Part shown: one piece after another, positions 33,501 to 46,474 of the stretch
Layout: every line of letters starts with the position of its first letter
Numbering within the stretch: position 1 is the first letter of the stretch
Assembly: GCA_003508835.1 (NCBI GenBank)
Contig: PUFA01000183.1
Span: 2,542,001-2,606,000 of the forward strand
Reading direction: 5' to 3'
DNA from: Eonycteris spelaea
Lineage: Eukaryota > Chordata > Mammalia > Chiroptera > Pteropodidae
Length of the DNA: 64,000 nt
Notes under the pieces: generated by a model
What the model saw: the letters and a program-made list of their open reading frames with translations, nothing else
Database searches by the model: none
Told to the model about the DNA's origin: nothing
Program-made: the position numbers and the translations under genes

Positions 33501-34140
33501 TAAACAAGAAAATAATGTATTTTTTACCCAAACCACCAAACACTAGCATATCTAGACAGCAAACCTTAATGATTAAAATTACATGTCAATATTTAAATTA
33601 TTTAAAATAATTGCTTGACTTGATGAAATAAAAAAAATCTATTGGTTGAAGTAGTACAGAAAAAAATATAAAATAGATATGAAAAGTTAATGAAACTCTA
33701 TTCAACTCAGTCTAATCAGTCAGTTCCAATAGTTGAACCAGTAGCTCTGGGTAGACTAAAATAAGACCCTCTTTCTCCTTTCACTTTTCCCTCCTTCAGT
33801 TACCACTGCTGGACCCCTTTCCTTTTCTTTGTTGTTGTTGTTTTTTATCTTTAATTTACAAAAACATTAAATATGCTATGGGCTGAATTTTCACTCTGAA
33901 TCTCATGAATGACTAATTCCTTTGTACTAAAAGCCTTGCAGGTAGAGTAGGTGCTGTGTCTTATGAGGCTGAGGTCCAGCCTCCAGGCAGTAGATCCTTG
34001 CCTCTATGCCCATCTTGGCTAAAAGAGAGAAAAAACAAACCTTGGTTTGGGAATAGAACACAGACTCTCACCATCTGCAAAATTTGGCAAACTATTACGA
34101 AGGTGCATTTTCCTATGAATCAAAGCAGGTCACAGCAGGA
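33501..34140. other. No gene recognised
   Basis: AT-rich sequence. A short TTG run lies near 33830. The 64-codon plus frame at 33956-34150 has no motif. Confidence 0.4.
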
Positions 34141-34144
34141 AGAG

Positions 34145-34300
34145 ACGTAAAGATTTTCTTCATTTTGTAAATGAAGAATCACAGCCTGTTAAGGTGGTGT
34201 GTGACTTGTCCAAGGCCATGAGGCAGGCAAACCAAGCTAGGACTCAGATTCCTTCAGTGTTTTTCCCTTCGCACCCGCTTCATACTCTTAGGCATTGGAG
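34145..34300 (-). repeat. MIR SINE, reverse orientation
   Basis: 'cattttgtaaatgaagaatc', 'gtgacttgtccaaggccatg' and 'ctaggactcagattcc' match antisense MIR order. Confidence 0.6.
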
Positions 34301-35555
34301 GCAAGGCAGTCCACTGCTGGGACCAGGCAGAGCCCAAATGCACTGCGAATGGAGAAGTTAAGAATTGTGTTAAACAGACTTGGGCTTATGTAAATCAGGT
34401 CAGCCCAGTTCATCCCTGTTGTAGATATTAGTGCTGTTTGATAAATGTTTCCAGGTCTTCTCCTTTGTTAGGTCTGTGGTAAGATGACCTTCTGCTTCCT
34501 TGTTGATGAGGAGGAAAAGTAGGATCATATAATAGTTCTAGTCAGTAGGTTACAAGTAGAAATAAGTTTGTCACTTCTATACCAAAGCATTTAATTTCTG
34601 ATGTGGAACTCTCAAAAGTTTTTATTTTCTTCTGGTATGGCAACCAGCAGCATTTGAGATAGTGGTTGTTCCTGCAGTTTGGGTTCTTAAGTGATCATGA
34701 TGAGCAGAATCTGCCTCTATATGATGACATATGGCACGAGTGAGTGAGAAGTAAGCTACTTAGAATTTGGAGGTTATTTGTTACTGCAGCAAAACTTAAC
34801 ATATCCTGATTGCTAGAACCTCCAATATTATTTCCAAGGCATTCAACTCTTTCTCTCCCTCTCTCTTCCCTAATACTATATTAACTTTTCCTCCAATGTA
34901 CTTTTGCTCTATTAAGATAGTCTTTTAAGTTTGTGTTGTAGTTGCTTTTTTTTTTTTTTAACCAAAGCTCACCAATAGGAGAACAGAAAGAGGAGTTGTT
35001 ATATTACGTGCTTCCACTGCCCCTTCAAAGGCTTCTTCTTGATAATTCAGATTATTGGAAGGATCTCATTCTGACTTCACCTTGGAGACTCAGGGATAAA
35101 GAAATATGGCATACATTCAGAAAAAGAGCCAAAATAATTTTAGAATAAATTAATAAATAAGACTGATAAAAAAGAGATTAAAGTTTTGAAATTATTTTGA
35201 GAAAGAATATATTGAGGGTGATAGTGGCAATCATCATGTACAGTAGAATTTTGTTAGTTTTGTATTGGTTTGTTTTAAAGAATGTAAGATTCAAAGTTAT
35301 TTCTTCAATAAGTGTTGGGCTACATGCCACCCCAACTTTCATTATTAAACATATCAATTGACCATTGTAATTCATAATTTAATCATTTCTTTTGAAAATT
35401 GTATATTTTGTAGACAGAAGTATAGTACACCCTCAGTGAATAAGACTTGGAAGACATAGAGAAACACAAAGAAATAAGTTCTAAAATTTCCTATAATTTT
35501 GCCACCCAGAAAATAGCCATTTGTCATTTTGTTACATGAGTTTATAGACTTTTAA
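34301..35555. other. No gene recognised
   Basis: Unassigned sequence with a poly(T) run at 34948-34960. No motif-bearing frame. Confidence 0.4.
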
Positions 35556-35653
35556 ACATGTGTTTATATGTGTATGTATCTGTGTATGTGTGTATGTGTG
35601 TGCCTGTATGTACGTGTGTATATATATGTATATGCATATGCAAATGCATATGC

Positions 35654-35691
<38 letters not shown>

Positions 35692-35710
35692 GTATATGTA
35701 TATGTATATA
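35556..35710. repeat. Complex TG/TA microsatellite
   Basis: About 155 bases of mixed gtgtat, tatgca and gtatat units with alternating purine-pyrimidine steps. Three long frames across it encode Tyr-Ile or Cys-Ile repeats and are artefacts. Confidence 0.93.
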
Positions 35711-36032
35711 ATTGTGCCCTCTCCAAATTTATATGTTGAAGTCCTAACCCACAATGTGATGGTATTTGGATATGGGGCCTTTGGGTAGTGATTAGGTTTA
35801 GATGAGGTCAAGACGGTGATACTCCCATGATGGCATTAGTACTTTATAAGAGAAGACACCAGAGAGTTTGCTCTCTTTCTCTCTTTCATGTGAGAACATA
35901 GCAAGCAGATGGTTGTCTGCAAGTGAAGAAGATGACCCTAACTACAACCTGCGTTGGCATTCTAAGAAATTACATTTCTGGTGTTTGAACCACTGAGTCT
36001 ATAGCATTTAGTTAAGACAGTCCAAGCCAACT
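35711..36032 (+). mobile_element. MLT1-type LTR (ERVL-MaLR)
   Basis: The MLT1 pattern runs in order: 'aatttatatgttgaagtcct', 'cccacaatgtgatggtattt', 'ggggcctttgggtagtgatt', 'aggtttagatgaggtcaaga', 'tttataagagaagacaccag', 'catgtgagaacatagcaag', 'gaaccactgagtctatagca'. No internal MaLR sequence follows, so this is a solitary LTR. A microsatellite abuts each end. Confidence 0.85.
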
Positions 36033-36039
36033 ATCTCTA

Positions 36040-36085
<46 letters not shown>
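36033..36085. repeat. (ATCT)n microsatellite
   Basis: About eleven uninterrupted ATCT units after 'ctatctctat', directly after the MLT1 LTR. Confidence 0.96.
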
Positions 36086-36799
36086 CTCACTGACTATCGT
36101 TTAAATAAAGTTACTGAAGGACGGTACATTATACATTGTAGCTAGAAGATACAGAGGTTGAGAGTATTTGTTGTTGATGGCATTTTTAAAATGAGTATAT
36201 TAATGTATGTTGAGAAGTATTATTAAAGTCTATTAAATAAGATGTTTTTTCTATCAGGTTTCACTTGTTTAATATGAATTTAATAAGAATTCATCAGAAA
36301 TATGGAAATTCTTTGACCTAATATAAAAACAGATGTACATTATAATATTTATAACAGTCGTTAATTATAGGTTAACAGAAACTTCATTACACTGAAAATT
36401 AGAAACATACTAACACCCAATAGAAATTACTTAAGAAAATTTGATACACTCATTGATACAATGGAATATTATACAGTCTTAAAACTATATTGCAAATGAA
36501 TATAAGTAAAACTGAGATCTGTAAAATTTAGAGTTCCTGCCTTTGGCATTCCATTACTTAAAAAGGGCTTCTCTATCCTGGTGTATGCAATTGTTTGCCT
36601 ATTTTTTCTAGTTGTTTTCATTTTTAGAGAGTTACTATTCTTCACCTTAAAAAATTCCTGTGTCAAATTAAGTAGGTTTCAGAGAGGGCTGTGATCAGCT
36701 CTTATCCCTACCTATTAAAAATGAATGAGAGAATAGTCTGATAGGTTTAGAGGATGCATTTAGGGTAGATATGGGAATAGAAATTATTTTATGAATTTA
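36086..36799. other. No gene recognised
   Basis: AT-rich unassigned sequence. The 65-codon minus frame at 36469-36666 has no motif. Confidence 0.4.
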
Positions 36800-37240
36800 T
36801 TAAGTTAAATTAGTTAATAATTTATTATAAAATGGACCAAAAAACACAAAACTTTCTAATAATCTGAGATAGTGTAAACTCATAAAAATGACGATGTGTC
36901 TCTGTGCAAAAGCTCGCCTGTTGCATTTTAGCGGTATCTCACACACCTCATCACAAGTTCTAGCATTTGGTTCCCCCAAGTCCTGAGACCTCAGGCTGCA
37001 GGAGGCCTGACTCATGCAAAAGGTCTTTCCAGCCCAATTGTTCCCTGACTTAGTCATTAGGTTTGTAAAAGTCCCATTTTTAAGGATCTTACGAAGTTTG
37101 GCTGACTTATAAAGAAGGAAAGGAAGAAAAGAAAACAGAAAACACATAGAAATATCTTTACGGCTAACACTCTGAATGGTGCCTACTGCACAAAGTGAGA
37201 ACAAGAAGAATTTAAGTTTCTGGTCTGCTTGTTCTAGCAT
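36800..37240 (-). other. Unassigned 146-codon open frame
   Basis: An open frame with a hydrophobic, Phe/Leu-rich segment near its start (about residues 30-45) and seven Cys residues. I do not recognise the protein, and no splice or promoter context supports it. The DNA near 36900-37060 has a moderately conserved look ('ggttcccccaagtcctgaga'). It could be an unnamed repeat, or the frame may be open by chance. Confidence 0.2.
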
Positions 37241-39004
37241 GCTTCTCTAGGTTTGTCATCAGCTCTGAGGGAACACAGAGAATATAAAAGATATTTTAAT
37301 TCAAGTGACTATATTTAATTCATTCCATTCTCCTTACGAAACTGTCTGCTTTAAAGTCGCGTGTCTAATGTAAAACAGTTCTGACTTGCTAACTAAGCCA
37401 TGTATTAATTCCTATTAACATTGAACAGCAGTAGCAGATTCACCCAGTCATCGTAACACATGGAAACCCATAAGCATGACTCAAATCTGACATGGTTGCA
37501 CCTAGATCTGCAAATATAACAGAGATTTTAAAAGAGTTGTTCTCTTTTTAAGCTTGGACTCAAATAATCATCTATGCGTGAAAGCTGCTATATTATTCTT
37601 CAAACTTGCCAACTCAGAACTCTCTTTTATCTAGTTTACATACCTATAAAAGTTACCCCAATAAGAAAGAGTTTCTTAAGTTTTGGTCATTGAAAACCTC
37701 AACATTTTACTCTGTAGTTAAATGTTGGTGAAGATTTTTCACCTCTGCCAACTGAAAATGACTCAAGAAGTTAAGACTTTGGTTCCACGTAAGTAAATCT
37801 CTGCTATCGGAAATGTCATCTGTTGTAACAAATCATTTAAATTACCAAAAATGTAACATAAAGCTGGCTAGTGTCCTGATAGTCTGGTTTATTATACAGG
37901 GACTTTCCAAAAGCAATTATTCATTGTAATGGATTATAATTTGGTTCTCTGCAACTAAAATGACAGTATCTTTCACATTGGAAGTAATATTTCAGATTTT
38001 TTTCCTGAAATGTAATTGTTTTTGATATATTTAAAAGCAGATTTAAAAAATTATTTGTTATTACCAAGAATCAAAATGAAGAGTCACCAGCTAGGTGCTG
38101 ATATCTAGTGTTTCCACAGTTTATTTCCGAGTGGTACGGTCTGGGCATTCCCAGGTGTATATGTTTATTCCTGTTTCCTTTTACTCAGTTCTCAAATGGG
38201 AAACACTCACGGCAGAAACAGCAAACCTTCTTAGTTTTGTCCCAATTTTGCTCTCAGTTCTTCTTCTCCCTTTACAACCCTGGAAATTTTCATTCAGGTT
38301 AGCAGTGGTTCCTTCTTTATATTCACACTAGGATAAGTCTTTGAGCTATTTTCTAATCAAAGTCATTTATGGGAAAATTCATATCCAATTAAGTTATTAA
38401 GTTTCTTTGCTGTTATCTGGAATTATAGCAAGCCTAGTGGTAACACACGCTGGTCATAGCACTTTATGAATAAAAATGGGAAGCATATTCTGACTTCAGA
38501 AATGGAGAGTAAAAGATGAAGTTTTTTAAATCAAGGGTCCATGGAGGGAAAAGCAGTAAAAGAAACCCTTGGTGTCTAACAGAATGACAATTCAAAGAAC
38601 AGACAATCCCATAAGGAAAATGCCTGAGGTTTTAAATAGCCTTTAAAAGGGGGCTTCATTTCATTGGCATATCACTAGTTAGTAGATTCCCTTCTTCAGC
38701 TAATAGCCTCCTTATTCTCTTTGTCACCAGAATGGGGAGCCTGCAGTCTTCACTGGACTCTACATTCAATCAGTTGCCAAGATGCAGAGCCTCCATCTTT
38801 GGGTTTATTCCTTTCCTATGCATTTCTTTCTTCAGTTTTTATGGTCCCCAAATGATCACACTGTCCCAAAGTCTTTCTTTGAAAAAAGTACCTACATGTT
38901 ATGTTTTTGGTTGAATTTATTTACTAATTATTTATTCTCAAGGAACAATCTAAAATTAACCATTTCCGAAAGTATCTTTTACCTAAAGCACATTGATACA
39001 TTAA
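37241..39004. other. No gene recognised
   Basis: Unassigned sequence. Overlapping frames at 38095-38331 and 38732-39027 share no family. Confidence 0.4.
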
Positions 39005-39165
39005 AATCAGTACTTCTCAAATTTTAATGTTCATAGAAATGACCTAGGGATGGTGTAAACCAGAGATTTTGATTCAGTAGGTCTTGCAGGAGGGCCTGAA
39101 GTTCTGTATTGGGAACATCTGATGCTGATGATGCTGTTTGGCAATCAAATTTTGAGCAGCAAGAT
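39005..39165 (+). mobile_element. MER5A-type hAT element
   Basis: 'cagtacttctcaaattttaa', 'agagattttgattcagtagg', 'ggaacatctgatgctgatga' and 'tttgagcagcaagattct' follow the MER5A pattern. Confidence 0.75.
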
Positions 39166-39919
39166 TCTAAATTGTTCCATAACCATTTCGACAATGCCAA
39201 CAATGTCTTAACAATAGTGGTGATTTCTGCACAGAATAGTTCTTCCCAGTTTTGCCTGCTTTCTAAGTGTCATTCTGGTCATTTGCTTCTTAACAGAGTA
39301 GCAGAATTACTAGAACTACATTAAAACAAAAAAGGAGACAATATCTGGCTGCTTTGGGCATTCCTGTTAGCAGGAATTGCAGTCTTTCAGGGGTCTTCAT
39401 TTTTTAATAGCTACGCTATCACTCTCAGGTTTGGCATTAGGGCTAGGTATTACAGCTTTCCATAAAGAGTTCTGATTTATAGACTCACTGTTTCTCACCG
39501 TAAAATGAAGAGAAATAATAAATTTGAAAAAAGAAGTTCCATAGTCTAGCTAATGAGATTCAAGCTTTTTCTGTTTAATGAGCATTTAATTCCATGAAGA
39601 TCAGAATGACTCCAATTTGTAAAATATACTTAATATTCTGGAAACATCAGCAACTGCAAAGCAGGTTACATGATATAATGAGTGTAGTCGCCTTTCTCCA
39701 GACCTGTTTGTTTCCTTGCCCTCCCTGGCCTGTTTCTGGCTCCACTTACCTTTTCCTAGTTTACCAGATGATTCATCAACTTTCTGGCATCTCCACTTGC
39801 CATCTGTGTCCAACATCCCAGTAAAATCCAATAAACTTTCAATATCTAGCATCCCATTAGCTATATTCTTGTATACAGTTAATTCCTGAGAGTTGATAGC
39901 CATGATAATGACCTCAAGA
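39166..39919. other. No gene recognised
   Basis: Unassigned sequence. A 119-codon minus frame (39601-39960) overlaps a plus frame and runs into the MIR fragment to its right. No motif seen. Confidence 0.4.
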
Positions 39920-40015
39920 AAAAGGGCACTACCACTTTCTGAACAACTACTCTGTGCCAAGTTCTGTGCCAGTTACATCAGCTAAGTCACCTCATTTAAT
40001 CCTGAAGCATTTAAA
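39920..40015 (-). repeat. MIR SINE fragment, reverse orientation
   Basis: 'ctactctgtgccaagttctg' followed by 'cacctcatttaatcctgaag' matches the antisense 3' part of MIR. Confidence 0.5.
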
Positions 40016-41394
40016 GATTCCCTAAAAAGTCCTTTTTATGTTAGAACTGTATTCAGTTTATTAAGAATAAACGTATTTTCTTTCTTCAATTTCTCAAATT
40101 ATTATTACATTTTATTTGCTTAAATGCGTACTATATACATATGGAATTAATTCAAAATATATGAAAGGAATAGAGTAAAAACTGAGTCTTTCTCCTCCCT
40201 ATCACTCTCATCAAATCTCTACCTAAAGGCAAGTATTGTTACCAGTTTCTGATGTAGCTTTCCAGAAATAGTCCATTAAGCATGGGCTATTAAACAATGG
40301 ACCATTAATAACATACTAAGTAATCTCAGATTTCTTTAAAAATTTATAACCTGTTATGGAATATAGAGAACAGAGACAACAGGACAATCTCATTTTAATA
40401 TCTCGTTACATATACATATCAGCAGAGTGGCCTTCCTTTTCAGATTTAACATTCTTAAAGCATGTTCAATGGATTGGGGTTGCCCTGATAAAGAGGATGA
40501 TAGGAGAGAGAGTTGAGATCCAAAAATAGAATTCTCCACCAGAATGAGAAGAGAGACAAGTAAGGAAAAAATTAAGTTGCCCGACTCACGAGTTTGTGTG
40601 GAGGAAATCACCCGGGACTTTAGGCTTGGTGGGATTCACGGTAGAGACAGTGGCATGAGGCGAGGAGTGAGTGTTTGGTGGTTCTGGAAGCGGAATGGCT
40701 CAGAGTAAATATGAGACTTGTATCTTTAATAGTACCTGAAAGAATGCAATGAACGGGGACTACGTAGCTGATGTGTAAAATACTCGACCCTTTTCTTTCT
40801 GGAATTTATGACTTTGCAGCTTGACTTTCTAACAGAGAATGGGGATGATGGAAGCCGGGGATGGAGCAGAAGTTCTGTGATGGAACTCATGGTCTGCGTG
40901 TGGGTGGAGGGCAGGGCTGGCGGGACCCGCTGCCCACTATCGAAGGCCACATGCTGGGTAGATTCTGGTTGTGTTCACATCTGCAGATCGGTGTGTATCT
41001 GAAGAGGGAGGTAACTTGTTCACAGTTTCTGTTCCGTGTAGCTGCCCTTATAGATCATCTTGAAGCCATGATTGTGGAGCCTCTCATAATCTAGCCCAGC
41101 TTCCTTTGTTCGGCAAGTCAATATCTCTTCATCACTGCCTACCATGTGCAGGAATTGTGAGCTCAGGGATAGAATCTTCCTGACAAGAGCTCACTTATTC
41201 CATAAGTAGGGGCAACAATAGGATAATTTCTAGAATTCTGTTTGCTTTCCATAGCCATTTCAGGAACAAAACAACAAATAAAAAAATATATATTAATATA
41301 TAGAAAAATCAGTTGTGGGAATAGTTGTTTGAGCTGAAATGCCTCAAAATTAGGCCAATTCTATTCATATTTATACTTTCATTTAATTACCTAT
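40016..41394. other. No gene recognised
   Basis: Unassigned. Plus frames at 40808-41094 and a minus frame at 40726-40950 overlap and carry no domain. Confidence 0.4.
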
Positions 41395-41510
41395 GATAGA
41401 CAGCAAGAAATGCTTATGACCCATATCCCCAGTACCCAATGCCATTCCTGACATACAATGTAGTATCTAATTAATATTTGTTGAATCAATGAATCTGGAA
41501 AAATATAAAC
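41395..41510 (+). repeat. L2 LINE 3' end fragment
   Basis: 'cccagtacccaatgccattc' and 'atatttgttgaatcaatgaa' resemble the L2 3' terminus. Confidence 0.45.
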
Positions 41511-42875
41511 CAAGCATTTGAAATATTACACTGCATTTCTTTCAACTTCGACTCCACGCGAATGAGTTAAGGTCACTGGAGGAGTGTGAGGGCCATTGTG
41601 AGTTTCACATTTCAACCAGTGCCAAATTCTTAGTGCCAGAGGGACGAGGTGGGGTGTTAAACCACTTCTTATTACCACTTTGTTGACCTCAGTTGCCTCT
41701 GAATTATTCTTCAATTGCTTTGTCTCTGTGGATCTCTGACTCCTTGTTACCTTTAATTTGAACACCCTGCAAATCATCCTGCTTTCTTTATCCTCTCTCA
41801 CCATAAAATAATCCTGTCGTCTTGCTCTAGTCAGAGCTGCTTACATTAAGAAGATTGTGGCAAACCCTCTTTCTACCCTTGTTGCTCTTCAGGAAAAATA
41901 TGCTCTGGATAAGTGTATGTTACAGACACTTTTCAGAATGTATTTAGCTTGACTTTCTCCTGTCTTCAAACATTCTGCTAAGCTAGTTACCTTTGCATTG
42001 GAGTGGAATTAAATTCAAGAAGATAGAGATTCTGAATTTCTCCCTTTGACCAGATGGAAATCATTACATTAGAATGCTGATGACTGCACAATCTTGGACA
42101 TATTGTTTTCACAATTAGGAAATGGCAAACACAAAGTTCTTCAGTGCAAAGCCAGCATGCAAGTTCAGCTTCCATTCGCTGCTATAAATTTTGTACTTGT
42201 TGCTGCCAGTAAACACCAACTGTTCAAGTGAAATAGTAAATCCAAATGTGCCTGTTGGATGAGAGTTAAAAAATTATATGCTGCATAAATGCTGATGTGA
42301 AAGGATTTTTCAACATACTAAACCAGGGAAAGAAAAGGAACAGAGAGAGTTGAACTGAATGTAGTTCTCACTTCAACTTTTTAGTTGAAAGCACAAAAAA
42401 TTCCCTGAGGAAATGTTGATTCAATGTAGTGTTTAAACATCAAGGAGAAAATGAATACAAAATTATCGACCTTAGGGTGGGCATACTTTAAGCATTTATA
42501 GAGGTTCCTAGAAAAGACGTACAACAGGTTATATAAGTCAGCAGGGTGGGGGGAATTTTAAAGTTTATTCAAAGCTGATGGGGGCACATAGCTAACAGTT
42601 ATTTGCTAATGATTAGTCTAACAGCTAAAAGTCAAAGTCAGTAGCTAGTACAATCTGTAATACAAGGATTTGGTGACTTTCTATCTCACAGATTTACTTT
42701 GAGGCGAACCAACAGCTGTCTGCACTCACGTCTCCTTATGGTTTAATGTGCAGCTGAAATTACGATTCAAGGAGATAGTTTCAGAAATGATTTCCCGAAC
42801 TTTAACTTTGGATTACCTACATTTATAAAGTGTTTCTCTTCTCCTTACCCCCATTGTTTTTCTGTGATGCCAAAG
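41511..42875. other. No gene recognised
   Basis: Unassigned sequence with only short frames (62 and 92 codons, minus). Confidence 0.4.
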
Positions 42876-42879
42876 AGAA

Positions 42880-43075
42880 AGTACGAACCTTGGAGTTAGC
42901 TGATCAGAGCCTGGGCCCCAGTCTGATTCTTATACCCTCTAAATCTGCTTTCCCGTGTAAGTAATAATGCTCACCCCACTGGACCGCTGTAAGGATTCGA
43001 TGAGATAATACATGTTAAATGCCTTGCTCAACCTTGAACATAAATGGTACTTAACAGTAATATTAATTTCACTCC
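42880..43075 (+). repeat. MIR SINE
   Basis: 'aaccttggagttagctgatc', 'ctctaaatctgctttcccgt', 'gtaagtaataatgctcaccc' and 'gtaaggattcgatgagataa' follow sense MIR order. Confidence 0.65.
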
Positions 43076-45099
43076 CAGATTAGACTTTGCAAACAAGGAA
43101 TTTGATAAAGAGAACATTCAAGTCAATTCTTTAGCACGATAAGGCTCCAGGCCAAGAACTAAGCAATAAAGATGTTCCAAACCAGAATATTTCAGCATCT
43201 GCAGAAGACTAGGGCTTATCTTCATGGCTAAAATAAGCAGTTTAATGTAAAGCAGTATTTCTTTTTTTTTTAATTCTCCTTTATTTTCTTATAGAAGGAA
43301 AGCATTTTCAGAATAATGGTTAAAATCTGTCTTTTGTAGATCTGAAGATGTGGGCAAGTTTCATACTGAAGTCAAGATCTGCTGAAAGTGTTAGATGGAT
43401 CTATGAGGACCAGATGCTGCCGTCAAGAATAAAACAGACCTTAGTATCTTGAATGCCTTCATATGAGGCTAAAGTTAAGTGTTTGGCTTACTTTTGACAT
43501 CGAATTAATTGGTATATTTGGTTTAACTGGCCAAATTATTTTTGCTTAAATGCTCATATGTTTCAGTATTGCATTGAAATAGTCAGTGTTTCAAGAGTAT
43601 ACACACACAAACACACACACACATACATAGTGTTGGTTTCCTTTTAGGGTAACTTCTGAACATGTGTAAATTTCAGGGTTTGTGTGCATTTATTTCCACA
43701 CACACACACAAAAATAATAGCATCAGAGACACAGCTAAGCCAAGTCAAGCCTTTTGGGTGGGTTTGAGGAAACATAGGCCAACTCAGGGAAAAATAAGCC
43801 CATGAGATAGAAAGTATAAGTAGTAATAAATATCATTAGAAACATTTCCCTTGGAAAAGACATCTCAATAACATCCTACATAAATAGATGAGAAGAGATA
43901 CACATGTGCTCTATGTGTAACACAGTAAGTAAAACTAAAGGCTCACTCTGAATGTCTGAACCAGCTTGAATTGCAGCCTTAATGAAGGAAACAGCAGTTT
44001 AGATTCGAAGAAGCTCAGGATTTGAAATCTCAGGCATCTGATGCCTGGATCTTTTTTATACTCTTCTGGCAGAGAGATCATCCATTTACACTTGAAATGA
44101 GCAACTCACTTCGTTAGAGCAGACTATTGTATCTTTAAATAATATTACTAGAAAAAGGTTTTCTTATTTTGGGATCAAGGCATGTTTCTCTGTAATTTCC
44201 ACTTATTGGTCCTACTTCTATCATTCAGGGTCATACCCAGGCAGGATCCCACTGGCAATTAGTCATACCAACATTAAGGCAAGGGTTACAAATTAACTCA
44301 CATAGTAATTTTAAATAATTACGAACAAGCTACTGACATTTAAAAATTAGAAAATCACCTGTAAAAACATATTTTTCAAGTCTCTTAAAATTTTAGAAGC
44401 TCTGGAAGCAGTGGGCGCATATACCCAATTGGTAATAATTGGCTGAGTTGAGTAGCAGGTGCCGCTTTTAGAAGGAGAATGTGCTCACCTGTTCACCACA
44501 GTTCTCACTCCTCCCTGTTGCTTGCACTGGCCCTGCTTTCCTTGTTTTATAATACTTGGCTGGCCTATGAGACATTTGTATTTGCCGTTCCTATTGTGTC
44601 CTCTATAAGGCTTCATTGCTCAGATTTATCCTCAGTTCCATCTTTTCCCCTTTGCAGAATGACCTTCAGGTATGTCTGAAACACAAAACTGCTGAGTGAG
44701 CTGCACAAGGGAAACTGACCTTCGATTTACCCAACCTCACAATCAACCTTCAGTAATGTGTTGGGGTAAACATGTGTTTAGAGATTTTCCACCCTTTAGG
44801 TAAGGGTGAGTTGTGGGGGAAGGTGTTTATAAAAAATCCAAGAGAATGTTAAGTATAGTCTCTTATGTCTGCTGGAGGCCTAATTTCAGGTAGTTGTTCT
44901 TATTTGCAGCTGTGAATTCTCATGAGGATAGGGCATGTGGGAAACCATTATTTATAACATGAGCATGTTGTGTAGGTTTTTGCTCTTAGTTGCCTCTATG
45001 ACGTCTGCTTTCTTTCTATTAACGTAAATTTATATCCTCAGACAGTGTCCGTTGTTGTCTTACTGTCAATTGCATCGTAATCCACCATGTTCTGGAATG
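43076..45099. other. No gene recognised; short (CA)n tracts
   Basis: Unassigned sequence. (CA)n-like tracts at 43600-43626 and 43698-43712. No credible exon. The 66-codon plus frame at 44479-44679 starts with a hydrophobic stretch but shows no known family. Confidence 0.4.
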
Positions 45100-45335
45100 G
45101 GGAAGAGTGCCTGATTTTTGAATTCCAGCAACTCTAGTAAGTAGCTGAATGACCTTTGGAAAGTTACTTAACATCTCTGAGTCTTAGCTTCTCCATTTGG
45201 AAAATGAGGATAGGAATAAGCAGCTCCTATCTTATAGAAATGTTGTGAGAAACACATGAGGTAATGTACATAAATGCATAAAGCAATTCCTAGTTCATAT
45301 TAATCACTCAATAAGTGTTAAGTATTAATTGCTAC
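45100..45335 (+). repeat. MIR SINE
   Basis: 'tgaatgacctttggaaagtt', 'acttaacatctctgagtctt', 'tccatttggaaaatgaggat' and 'atcactcaataagtgttaag' give a nearly full sense MIR. Confidence 0.8.
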
Positions 45336-45339
45336 TCAT

Positions 45340-45819
45340 ATACCATTTCTCCATACTATAACAGATGGCTCCCATTGTTCCACAGCCTCACCCATGTGTC
45401 TGCAGATCAACTTCCAATTGCCAGCCCTTGTGATTATTGCTTGAGGGTTTTCTCTGACACCCAAGTTTTTCTGTCCCAATACATCCATGGAAAGCTGGAA
45501 GTGCTGCAGAGTTAACAGTTCTCTCTACCACTGACAGTTGAGAGTTGATGGAGCAACTCCCAGCTCTCTCGCCTTCATAAGGGATAACTCTCAGAGTTTA
45601 CCCTGTGTGGTCTACCACAGGTCCTTTAGTGGATTTAGCTTCAGTTGCTCTAGTTGTCCTAACTTTTTGACAATGAACCCTTCAGTGACAGCCTCGCTGT
45701 TCTTGTTTCATTTCCCGGTTTCCTTGCCAATATTTCCTGGGGTCAACTCTACAATAAAAGATTTGTACTCAAAGACTTATCTCAGAATCTGCTTCCAAGG
45801 GAATGCAAGCTAACACAAT
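45340..45819 (+). mobile_element. ERVL-type LTR, tentative
   Basis: The sequence ends 'gaatgcaagctaacaca' followed at once by a leucine-tRNA-like primer site, the arrangement of ERVL LTRs. The body is about 480 bases and carries an AATAAA near 45754. The 5' edge is uncertain because the MIR lies just before it. The plus frames inside it (66 and 91 codons) are not genes. Confidence 0.55.
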
Positions 45820-45837
45820 TGGTATGAGAAGTGATCC
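45820..45837 (+). other. ERVL primer binding site, tRNA-Leu-like
   Basis: 'tggtatgagaagtgatcc' is close to the ERVL primer site, the complement of the tRNA-Leu 3' end. It follows the LTR end by a few bases. Confidence 0.5.
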
Positions 45838-46440
45838 AAGGAAACATGTCTTTAGGATGGATTCTGGAACCACATCAAATAGCAATAAACAAATCTCATC
45901 GCTGTTGTTAATGGGTATGGTGATAAGCTCTAGCATACTGTGACTTTAATGATACATTTGGAAGGTGATAACCCTGGTGTACTGTAGTATTATTGGTGGG
46001 TTTGGATGGGATATCGGTGGATTGGCTGACATAATATCTCCAGCATTTTAAAGACATTTGGGCACTCACAGAGTCTGATATACTTATAGAGGATCCCACA
46101 TAACACCTCTGGGTTGATAGACTCACTTTCTAAGGAAGAGGTGCAACAATAGATGCAAGGCCATGGTTTCAATTCATCCTGGTATATACCATGTCATCCT
46201 AAAAATTCCAGTCTCATAGAAAATTTGAATGGCTTTTTAAAGGTGTAACTAAGGTGCCAGCCTAAGGATGACACCTGCAGGACTTGACTGTTATCATTCA
46301 AACTGTAGTGCATAGAGTAATCAATAGCCACTCAAGGTACAGTACCCCAACAGGAAGAATTCATAGGGTTGAGAACCAAGGGGAGAAGTAGGAGTGGCTC
46401 TGAGACTTCAACGACACATTATTGATATGTAATGTAAATG
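45838..46440 (+). mobile_element. ERVL internal fragment, tentative
   Basis: Sequence after the primer site has no open frame but stays in the right place for an ERVL internal region. There is no second LTR in reach. The 72- and 60-codon minus frames here run against the element and are not supported. Confidence 0.35.
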
Positions 46441-46474
46441 GCTCTGCTTTTTGCTTCCTTAACTCCCCTTTTCT

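Noticed and set aside
35532..35811. Tyr-Ile and Cys-Ile rich frames on both strands
   Set aside because: Translations of the TG/TA microsatellite and the start of the MLT1 LTR.
36033..36085. Regular short repeats as a CRISPR array
   Set aside because: These are tetranucleotide microsatellites without spacers, in mammalian DNA.
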